Assembly (NCBI GenBank): GCA_947244675.1
Contig: CAMXLV010000118.1
Coordinates: forward strand, 1 to 5,147
Length of the DNA: 5,147 bases
Direction of reading: 5' to 3'
Source: an uncultured Clostridium sp.
Lineage (GTDB): Bacteria; Bacillota_A; Clostridia; TANB77; CAG-508
The position numbers were made by a program, and so were the translations under genes. The first letter of the stretch is position 1, and each line of letters starts with the position of its first letter. Shown here one piece after another: positions 1-5,147 of this stretch. The notes under the pieces are model-generated. The model was not told the origin of the DNA, made no database searches, and saw only the letters and a list, made by a program, of their open reading frames with translations.

Positions 1-155
1 CAAATATAATAAATAGTAGAACTAAAATATCCTGTAAATCTAATGTAGGATTTAGCTTCATTCATGCAAGGAATATAGAATTGTTCTGCTATATTATCAT
101 ATGCTTTATTGTAATCTGCTTCAAATACTATATCCCTTAAAGACATACAAATCAT
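1..155 (-). CDS. N-terminal fragment of a PLD-like protein, possibly a PLD-helicase (partial, runs off left edge)
   Basis: An open frame of about 51 codons starts just after the 445-aa methyltransferase stop and continues past base 1. It begins at ATG 153-155, or at the in-frame ATG 144-146 three codons later; neither has a strong ribosome binding site, so the start is unresolved. The peptide includes the segments MSLRDIVFEADY, EQFYIPCMNEAKSY and IRFTGYFSS. The pattern 'FYIP-x4-A-x-x-Y-x-R-x-x-GYFSS' is what I associate with the N-terminal phospholipase-D-like domain of defence helicases and related PLD nucleases; the HKD catalytic motif would lie outside the window. The gene is co-directional with the methylase and starts 7-16 nt after it, so it is probably the fourth cistron of the operon. 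If the family call is right, it could supply DNA cleavage or translocation. A stand-alone PLD nuclease is the main alternative. That the frame is coding is fairly secure; the family rests on about 50 residues. Confidence 0.55.
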   Translation of the reverse strand, partial: MICMSLRDIVFEADYNKAYDNIAEQFYIPCMNEAKSYIRFTGYFSSTIYYI

Positions 156-162
156 CTACTTT

Positions 163-1500
163 CTATACTTCATTTTTTCTAAATCTTATACACTCCACTA
201 AATTTTCAGATGAACAAGCAAATATAATTTCACCATTAGTTCTTTTATACCGTTGAATTCCATTAGCAATTGCTTGAGCAAATAGACCAACTTTCATTTG
301 GATATTTTTGTTAAAGGAAAAATCATTATGTGAATTAGCATCAAATAAAACAAATACATCAAATTCTTTAACATATGAAACTAGCAATACTATTCTAGAA
401 TCCGACCAATCAAAATTTCCTTTTTGACCAGCTTTTTGTCCTGGCACGTTAAGTGTAGATTTGTATTCATCCTTGGATCTTCCTCCTGGAGGATTAGTAG
501 CTGGAAAAATATATGCTCTAAATCTAACATTATTAGGCATATTCAAATCAAATTCTAAGGGTCTTAAACCTATATCACTATAATATGTAACTTTTTCTCC
601 CAAGCAATCTAAAAAATAATGTTGCAACTCAATTCTTTCATTCGTAAGTTTTGCATGCATTTGACATTCACTCCATGTCTTTTCAATATTTGAATTTGCT
701 AATTTAGCAAATTCTTTATGTATATCAAATCCTATAAACCTTCTATCTAATCTAATAGCTGAAATTCCAGTTGTTCCGGAACCTACCCATGGATCTACTA
801 CTAAATCACCAGACTTCGTTACAGCCTTAATATATTTTTCAGGTAAATATAATGGTTGAATAGCTTGATGTCCATCTTGTCTAGAAGAAACAGCACCATG
901 TATAACATTAATTGGTAACGCTCCTAAAGGATTAGGCTCTATTTTTTTATTTTTTCTAACGTAAGATACACCATTAGTTCGAGGTTTAAATTCTGTATTT
1001 TCATAGGTTTTTAATGATGAATCATTATAAGGCCTTCTAATGGCATCAAGATTAATATTCCATTTGGGCGAAATAGAAAACCATAAATTTTGTTCATAAG
1101 CATCTTGGCAAGCGACCCTAAGTCCTGTTGGCACCGGGTTATCCTTGCACCAAATCTCTATATCCACACAGTATAAGCCATATTTTTCTTCAAGTAAAAT
1201 CGCTAATTTTTCAACAATTAAGGATCTTCTACTAGACATTGTACTTGTACTTTTTTCTCTGTTAGCTTTAATATTAATTACTATGAAGCCGTCATCTTTC
1301 ATTTTTGGAAGTGCAGCTTCTATGAAAGGCTCAAAAAATTTAATATAATTATTTGAAGTCCAATTTCCATAATTTCTTTCTGCATTAGGATATGGAGGAG
1401 AGCCATATAAGAGTTTTATTGATTTATTTTCTAATTGTTTCAACCCTACGACACCATCACAGCATTTAATTATAAATCCTTTTTTATCTTTCTTATTCAT
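163..1500 (-). CDS. Beta-class SPPY DNA methyltransferase with extra C-terminal domain
   Basis: This 445-aa protein is predicted to transfer a methyl group from S-adenosylmethionine to an exocyclic amino group in DNA. Catalytic motif IV is GSPPYPNAERNYG (SPPY at residues 34-37) and the SAM-binding motif I is DPWVGSGTTG (from D236). Motif IV before motif I defines the beta class, and SPPY rather than DPPY/NPPY favours N4-cytosine, though N6-adenine is not excluded. Residues ~115-215 between the motifs probably hold the target-recognition region. About 155 residues after the core (290-445) form an additional domain with RFRAYIFPATNPPGGR, DEYK, DVFVLFDA and NIQMK. It resembles methylase-associated accessory domains (MTaX-like, from memory), which probably sense or bind DNA. 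The ATG at 1498-1500 overlaps the preceding methylase gene by 8 nt. An in-frame TAA three codons upstream rules out a longer start. GGAGAGG lies a rather long 13 nt upstream, so translational coupling is likely. Confidence 0.9.
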   Translation of the reverse strand: MNKKDKKGFIIKCCDGVVGLKQLENKSIKLLYGSPPYPNAERNYGNWTSNNYIKFFEPFIEAALPKMKDDGFIVINIKANREKSTSTMSSRRSLIVEKLAILLEEKYGLYCVDIEIWCKDNPVPTGLRVACQDAYEQNLWFSISPKWNINLDAIRRPYNDSSLKTYENTEFKPRTNGVSYVRKNKKIEPNPLGALPINVIHGAVSSRQDGHQAIQPLYLPEKYIKAVTKSGDLVVDPWVGSGTTGISAIRLDRRFIGFDIHKEFAKLANSNIEKTWSECQMHAKLTNERIELQHYFLDCLGEKVTYYSDIGLRPLEFDLNMPNNVRFRAYIFPATNPPGGRSKDEYKSTLNVPGQKAGQKGNFDWSDSRIVLLVSYVKEFDVFVLFDANSHNDFSFNKNIQMKVGLFAQAIANGIQRYKRTNGEIIFACSSENLVECIRFRKNEV

Positions 1501-2371
1501 CTTCCATTAGCATCCTCTCCTCTGCAATTATATTGTAATCTGAATTTGCATCTATACCTATCCAATGACGATTCATTTTTTTTGCAACAACACAGGTTGT
1601 ACCAGATCCGCTAAATGGATCTAACACAATTTCATTTTCATTTGACCCAGCAGCAATAAAAAATTCTACCAATTTTTTAGGAAACCTAGCAGGATGAGTA
1701 ATGCCAAGTTCTTTACATCTTTTAGTAAAATTGTCATTACTAGCTGTATTAGCAATAGAAATTACAGTTCCAGGATCAGAACCACCATTATCATTCCATA
1801 CAGCAGAACAATTAAAAGAATGAGAACTGGGCCTTTGATTTGAACTGCGATCTCCCTTACCTTTTCCTTCTAAATATTTTTTCATGTCCTCAGAGTATGG
1901 TTTTCTTATTGAATCCATATTAAAAGTCCATTTTTTAGATTTAGAAAACCAAAAAATGTATTCATGTGACTTTTTCGTTCTACCATGTTTACCTGTAGAA
2001 TATATATTTGGAGGTGTGGCAGGATTATACCATATGTAATCTCTTACATAGTTAAAGCCAATATCTTCCACCAACTTAATTACAAGTTTAAAAACATATA
2101 ATTGCTGTAATCCATCTACAACTTTATCATTAATATTTAGGATAAAACTTCCATCTTCCGCTAATACTCTATAAAATTCTTTTGCTTTTGGAAGGAACCA
2201 TTCTACATAATCATTAGGATTAATTTTAAATTCATTTGTTCCATAAAATCTTTGATCAGCATACGGAGGTGATGTGAATATTAAATTTATACTGCAATCA
2301 GGAATATATTTTAAAACTTCTTCACATTTTCCTGTATAGAATTTATCAAAAAAACAACTATCTTTTTCCAT
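1493..2371 (-). CDS. Beta-class SPPY DNA methyltransferase, likely N4-cytosine
   Basis: This 292-aa site-specific DNA methylase has motif IV at TSPPYADQRFYG (SPPY, residues 34-37) and SAM-binding motif I near the C-terminus at DPFSGSGTT (from D251), followed by the acidic strand HWIGIDAN. The order IV-then-I makes it beta class; SPPY points to N4-cytosine methylation. The variable stretch ~115-215, with a charged glycine-rich segment around 169-175, probably contains target recognition; HPARFP (226-231) is a motif usually seen just before motif I in such enzymes. An upstream in-frame ATG at 2446 would add 25 residues and overlap the nuclease gene by 59 nt. I chose ATG 2369-2371 because GGAG sits exactly 6 nt upstream and the gene then begins 16 nt after the nuclease stop. 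Length is normal for a minimal methylase without fusion. It presumably works with the second methylase to protect the host from module B. Confidence 0.92.
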   Translation of the reverse strand: MEKDSCFFDKFYTGKCEEVLKYIPDCSINLIFTSPPYADQRFYGTNEFKINPNDYVEWFLPKAKEFYRVLAEDGSFILNINDKVVDGLQQLYVFKLVIKLVEDIGFNYVRDYIWYNPATPPNIYSTGKHGRTKKSHEYIFWFSKSKKWTFNMDSIRKPYSEDMKKYLEGKGKGDRSSNQRPSSHSFNCSAVWNDNGGSDPGTVISIANTASNDNFTKRCKELGITHPARFPKKLVEFFIAAGSNENEIVLDPFSGSGTTCVVAKKMNRHWIGIDANSDYNIIAEERMLMEDE

Positions 2372-2377
2372 ATAAAA

Positions 2378-2381
2378 CTCC
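2378..2381 (-). promoter_or_regulatory. Ribosome binding site deciding the first methylase start
   Basis: GGAG on the minus strand, 6 nt before ATG 2369-2371. No comparable site precedes the upstream ATG at 2446 at close spacing, so the shorter 292-aa protein is favoured. Confidence 0.75.
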
Positions 2382-2387
2382 AAATTT

Positions 2388-3065
2388 TTATAAAAATTCA
2401 ACTTGAATAATGTTTTTGGGAACAAATTCTCCCTTTTTTTCTTCACAACTTATAGCTTTTACCACTAAACCTATATCAATTAATTCTTTTAACATTCGAT
2501 TAAAAATATTTTCCTGACTTAAATAATTTTTTATAACATAAGGATTGAAGTTTACAATTATTAAATATACCTTATACCCATTTTTCAATAAATCACGAAA
2601 ACATTTTACTTGTTCATAGAATCTTTCAGAAAAAACAGTAAAAATCTCTGCTTCTCTTTTTTCAGATATTACCGCCTTAATTTCAACTATAGTTTTTGAC
2701 TCTGCAATATAAACATCAGATTTATAATTATCTATGATTTTCTCTTTAGTAATAATATCTCGTTTACCTAAAAAAGAAAAAAAACGATTCTTTATATTCT
2801 CTATAACAATATTATTAGCTAAGGCTGGACACAAAAGCATATAGTTTCTTTTAAATCTATAAGCCATAATAAAATATTGAAACTTAGAATGAAAAGTTTG
2901 CTTTAAATACACTTTTTTCCCAGTCAAATTCAAGTAATTAGTTAATCTAGAAGAAGATTTAACATAACAAATCTCTTCTTTGTCATCAATTAAAACTAAA
3001 GCCATAAAACGATTGGGTAATTCTCTAATAAAAATGCCAATTTTATCATAAAATGTCTCTTTCAC
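2388..3065 (-). CDS. Divergent SfsA-like PD-(D/E)XK nuclease, candidate restriction component
   Basis: A 225-aa protein that I align by eye over its whole length to SfsA (sugar fermentation stimulation protein, a DNA-binding protein with a nuclease fold). Residues 10-24 (IFIRELPNRFMALV) match the N-terminal 'LIxRxKRFLADV' strand pair. Residues 36-54 replace the canonical CPNTGxM segment with SSSRLTNYLNLTGKKV. Residues ~79-91 (CPALANNIVIENI) match the 'VNTxxANxLxxEAI' stretch. The nuclease core follows as D117-x10-E128-I-K130 within SDVYIAESKTIVEIKAV, with E108 possibly an additional acidic ligand. The start is GTG (3063-3065) with a weak Shine-Dalgarno; the next Met (residue 21) would delete the first conserved strand, so GTG is preferred. 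No membrane segment or signal is evident. SfsA is normally a single housekeeping-type gene; here it heads a two-methylase operon, suggesting recruitment as the endonuclease. Fold call fairly confident; restriction role inferred. Confidence 0.72.
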   Translation of the reverse strand: MKETFYDKIGIFIRELPNRFMALVLIDDKEEICYVKSSSRLTNYLNLTGKKVYLKQTFHSKFQYFIMAYRFKRNYMLLCPALANNIVIENIKNRFFSFLGKRDIITKEKIIDNYKSDVYIAESKTIVEIKAVISEKREAEIFTVFSERFYEQVKCFRDLLKNGYKVYLIIVNFNPYVIKNYLSQENIFNRMLKELIDIGLVVKAISCEEKKGEFVPKNIIQVEFL

Positions 3066-3089
3066 TTTAAATCACTAACTTTCTAGATT

Positions 3090-3118
3090 ATTTTACCATA
3101 CTTTTATAAAAAAGTCAT
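3090..3118 (-). promoter_or_regulatory. Candidate proximal promoter of the nuclease-methylase operon
   Basis: On the minus strand, a -35-like ATGACT (3113-3118; four of six match TTGACA) is followed after 17 nt by TAAAAT (3090-3095), preceded by TGG, an extended -10 signature. Transcription would begin near 3083, leaving a leader of only ~18 nt before the GTG start at 3065. Optimal spacing and extended -10 make it the best promoter in the window; chance matches are common in AT-rich DNA. Confidence 0.5.
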
Positions 3119-3192
3119 TATTTTGATATTTAATACTAATTTTTTTCAAAATCTCAGAAAATTATTTCTTGAAAAGGACATCAGTTTTGCTT

Positions 3193-3217
3193 ATTAGTTA
3201 TTTTATAATATACTAAT
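3193..3217. repeat. Inverted repeat ATTAGT-N13-ACTAAT overlapping the distal promoter
   Basis: Perfect 6-bp arms (3193-3198 and 3212-3217) flank 13 nt and are nearly centred on the distal -10. The geometry fits a dimeric repressor operator or a weak hairpin. No controller-protein gene is seen in the window, so a regulator would have to act from elsewhere. The arms are short and AT-rich, so coincidence is possible. Confidence 0.25.
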
Positions 3218-3230
3218 CTGTCATTTCCAA
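3202..3230 (-). promoter_or_regulatory. Candidate distal promoter upstream of the nuclease gene
   Basis: Minus strand TTGGAA (3225-3230) and TATAAA (3202-3207) are 17 nt apart, matching the consensus at four and five of six positions. It would give a leader of about 130 nt before the nuclease gene. The -10 lies inside the inverted repeat at 3193-3217. Confidence 0.35.
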
Positions 3231-3288
3231 TTGTATTTATTTAACATTTGCTTTATCACGAAGACTGTAAACTCTTTTAAATATAGCA

Positions 3289-3582
3289 TTATTTATATTT
3301 CTCTAATGCTTCTTTATATTTGCTATTTATAGATTCTTTTATTGTTTTTTTACTTTTGGATAATTCTATTAGTTTGATATATATATTATTATATACTATG
3401 TCTTGAGCTTTATTAACGATAATATTAGGCATATATTCATCCATCTCAAAATCTTCATTATTAATTATATATTTAACAAGAAATAATAAACTCTCTTTGT
3501 CTATTTTATCAATTTCATCATAATTATTGCTTTTTTCTAAATAAAAATATCCTTTGCTATTTTCAATCTTTAAAAGCTTCAT
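3289..3582 (-). CDS. 97-aa small cytosolic protein coupled to the ATPase, function unknown
   Basis: The protein starts MKLLKIENSKGYFYLEKS and has 97 residues. I chose ATG 3580-3582 because AGGAG (3591-3595) lies 8 nt upstream; a longer reading from 3633 would add 17 residues wholly inside the ATPase gene and lacks such support. It overlaps the ATPase 3' end by 20 nt, a sign of translational coupling and stoichiometric co-production. The sequence has an N-terminal beta-rich stretch, a repeated 'EIDKIDKE' segment, a central acidic patch (NEDFEMDEY) and a lysine-rich helical C-terminus ending EALEKYK. There is no signal peptide, transmembrane helix, zinc ligands or recognisable catalytic motif. 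I cannot assign a named family. Context suggests an accessory subunit, inhibitor or sensor for the ATPase next to it; that is inference only. Confidence 0.85.
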   Translation of the reverse strand: MKLLKIENSKGYFYLEKSNNYDEIDKIDKESLLFLVKYIINNEDFEMDEYMPNIIVNKAQDIVYNNIYIKLIELSKSKKTIKESINSKYKEALEKYK

Positions 3583-5147
3583 ACGTTTGTCTCCTCTCAA
3601 TATATAAATCTTGGCCACCTTCAAGAGAATCATATAAAATATTTATATTTTTAATTCTGCTTCCATCTATAGCTGTCAATTCCTTAGATGCAAAAGGACC
3701 ACTATAAACTTTAAATTTTGTTCCATTCTCCTCACATAAAGCCTCTGTATATATAATGTGGTCTGCTTTGATTGATCCTCCAATGACATTATTATGTGTT
3801 GAAACAAATACAGGCATTTTCAACGATAATTCTTTAATTTTTTTATTTATTTCTTCTCTTAAGAAAATATTGTCAAAAGAAGATTCAGGCTCATCAATTA
3901 ACAACATATCATATTTTTCAGAATCTTTTAACGCTTCTTCTAAATAGAATTCTGATCTCTCTCCACCTGATACACCATAGCCTCTTTCATTTAAAACCAC
4001 ATAATCAATATAAGAATAACATTTATAATACTCACTTTCTGTTATTTGACTACATTTTTTCAAATGCTGTAAATTAATAACCCCGCTATTATCATAATAC
4101 TGAAAGGCATCACTATATTTCCCTTGCTTAGAAATAATTCTTTGTAATTGCTGTGCACTACCTAATGGACTTCTTTTAGCTTTAATAGTAAATTTTCCCA
4201 ATTGTGTAGATAATAAGTTCTTTTCATTTTTAATTATTTCACAAAGAGTGTTAAACTGAGAAATATCTAAAATAACCTCTGCATAGTTATTTATTCTAAA
4301 AGAGGGAATAGAATCTTGTGAACTTTCAATTTCTAGTTTTTCTTTAACTAATTTAATTATTTCATTTGTTGCTTTTGCAACTTCATTTTCTAACGCAATA
4401 TTTTCCCATTTTTGAACTAATTCAACTAATAATCCATATAGAAATTTTTTTTCTAAATATTTAGAAATTATATCCGAATATTCACTATTAGATATAATTG
4501 TTATAACACTATTAATTAATTCTTCTAAGGATTTTGTATTTGTACTTGCGTATTCTTGCTCGGAAAACAGTGGCACCTTAGCAAATGCATCTAAATTATC
4601 TGCTTGAACTGCAAACGCAATTAGCTTCTTTATGTAAATATCTGCTTCATCTTCTAATGGCTTTATATCCATTTCCACCATAGAGCCTACTATCTCTTTA
4701 AATTGGGCATAATAATCATCCGTAAAAAGTGATCTATCATTGGAAATCTTTTCATCGAATATTTTTTGGGCTTTATCCTTATCTTTCTCTATAAGATCAA
4801 ATTGGCGTATATATTTTATTTTTGTCCCTTTAAAATTTTCATAAACTTGATCCATAGTATAAGTTTTACCACTAGAACGCTTCCCAAATAAAATATTTAA
4901 TCCAGTAGATGCAAGTGTTCCATCATCTAAAATTGGAAAAAGATCTCTTCTTTTACTCGAATTTAAAAATACTTTCGTTTGGTCTTTTAAAGCTTCCTTG
5001 ATAGATAAAAATGTTGCATCTTCTACATCTATATATGTTTGTCCGCAAGATAATTTTTCAGTTTCAGACATTCTCATATCACTAAATAAAACGGGTGTTA
5101 ATTTGAAGTGGTAAGATGTTTGTAGACACAAAAAAGTGTTTATAAAC
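3563..5147 (-). CDS. ABC-type ATPase, TrlF-like (partial; N-terminus beyond right edge)
   Basis: The reading frame is open to the last base, so the N-terminus is missing; a TTG at 5129-5131 is in frame but not a convincing start. Counting from that codon, Walker A is GKRSSGKT (83-90), a likely Q-loop is YIRQFD (107-112), the ABC signature is SGGER (388-392), Walker B is LLIDEP (410-415), the D-loop is SSFD (417-420) and the H-loop is STHNN (H446). The ~290-residue helical insert between Q-loop and signature is too short for SMC arms and fits a compact SMC/RecN-like ATPase. Before Walker A, VLFSDMR and GQTYIDVEDATF..IKEAL resemble the end of a PHP phosphoesterase domain and the linker to the ATPase in TrlF-family proteins ('SDAH ... 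TxIKxxxTFxxLKxAL', from memory). Such proteins probably use ATP hydrolysis to control an N-terminal nuclease/phosphoesterase. An OLD- or AriA-like ATPase is the alternative. ATPase class certain; family moderate. Confidence 0.85.
   Translation of the reverse strand, partial: FINTFLCLQTSYHFKLTPVLFSDMRMSETEKLSCGQTYIDVEDATFLSIKEALKDQTKVFLNSSKRRDLFPILDDGTLASTGLNILFGKRSSGKTYTMDQVYENFKGTKIKYIRQFDLIEKDKDKAQKIFDEKISNDRSLFTDDYYAQFKEIVGSMVEMDIKPLEDEADIYIKKLIAFAVQADNLDAFAKVPLFSEQEYASTNTKSLEELINSVITIISNSEYSDIISKYLEKKFLYGLLVELVQKWENIALENEVAKATNEIIKLVKEKLEIESSQDSIPSFRINNYAEVILDISQFNTLCEIIKNEKNLLSTQLGKFTIKAKRSPLGSAQQLQRIISKQGKYSDAFQYYDNSGVINLQHLKKCSQITESEYYKCYSYIDYVVLNERGYGVSGGERSEFYLEEALKDSEKYDMLLIDEPESSFDNIFLREEINKKIKELSLKMPVFVSTHNNVIGGSIKADHIIYTEALCEENGTKFKVYSGPFASKELTAIDGSRIKNINILYDSLEGGQDLYIERRQTYEAFKD
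3591..3598 (-). promoter_or_regulatory. Ribosome binding site deciding the small protein start
   Basis: GAGAGGAG on the minus strand, ending 8 nt before ATG 3580-3582. It lies inside the 3' end of the ATPase gene and fixes the 97-aa form of the small protein over the 114-aa reading. Confidence 0.8.

Larger units (their letters stand above)
3066..3288. other. Intergenic spacer separating ATPase module from restriction-modification module
   Basis: This 223-nt very AT-rich gap is the only sizeable non-coding stretch. It has no open frame of note on either strand. It holds two candidate minus-strand promoters and an inverted repeat (listed separately). A convincing intrinsic terminator for the ATPase operon is not visible: the best hairpin (arms 3166-3175 and 3143-3151, one bulge) lacks GC pairs and a following T-tract, so some read-through into the nuclease operon is possible. 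Confidence 0.7.

Noticed and set aside
1145..1348. 67-codon open frame on the plus strand
   Set aside because: It lies entirely antisense to the well-supported second methyltransferase and has no ribosome binding site or recognisable protein.
2372..2446. 25-residue N-terminal extension of the first methylase
   Set aside because: It overlaps the nuclease gene by 59 nt and the internal ATG has a far better placed GGAG site.
3143..3175. Hairpin as an intrinsic terminator for the ATPase operon
   Set aside because: The stem is nearly all A/T with a bulge, and no T-tract follows on the transcribed strand.
3204..3209. Plus-strand TATAAT as a promoter
   Set aside because: No -35 at usable spacing and no plus-strand gene downstream.
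3583..3633. 17-residue extension of the small protein
   Set aside because: It lies inside the ATPase coding end and the downstream ATG has AGGAG at 8 nt.
3756..3947. 63-codon open frame on the plus strand
   Set aside because: It is antisense to the signature/Walker B region of the ATPase, which is strongly conserved; a shadow frame.

Overview
This is an AT-rich window (strongly biased to A/T-ending codons, with AGGAG-type ribosome binding sites and TTGACA/TATAAT-like promoters), consistent with a low-GC Firmicute such as a clostridial or related species. The species cannot be read from the sequence. Every credible gene lies on the minus strand, so the story reads from high to low coordinates. 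The content is that of a defence island: an ATPase module followed by a restriction-modification-like module. No rRNA, tRNA, CRISPR array, transposase or integrase is visible.

Module A (5147 to 3289) holds the C-terminal part of an ABC-type ATPase that runs off the right edge. It has a Walker A, a SGGER signature, a Walker B and an H-loop. The residues before Walker A resemble the junction between a PHP phosphoesterase domain and the ATPase in TrlF-family proteins. It overlaps by 20 nt a 97-aa companion protein with a strong AGGAG ribosome binding site. A 224-nt spacer follows (3066-3288) with two candidate minus-strand promoters and a small inverted repeat.

Module B (3065 to 1, continuing off the left edge) is a tight cluster. 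It has (i) a GTG-initiated 225-aa SfsA-like protein with an intact PD-(D/E)XK motif, D117/E128/K130. Next come (ii) a 292-aa beta-class SPPY methyltransferase and (iii) a 445-aa second SPPY methyltransferase with an extra C-terminal domain of about 155 aa. Last is (iv) the first ~50 codons of a further gene whose N-terminus resembles the phospholipase-D-like domain found at the front of some defence helicases. Gene gaps are 16 nt, an 8-nt overlap, and 7-16 nt, so the four genes are probably cotranscribed.

Working model (inference): module B is a restriction-modification or related anti-phage system. Two N4-cytosine-type methylases would protect an asymmetric or paired target, and cleavage would come from the SfsA-like nuclease, the PLD-type protein, or both. 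An SfsA-fold protein as the leading gene of a two-methylase operon is the most unusual element. Module A looks like a separate, neighbouring ATPase-based defence pair, although co-operation with module B cannot be excluded.
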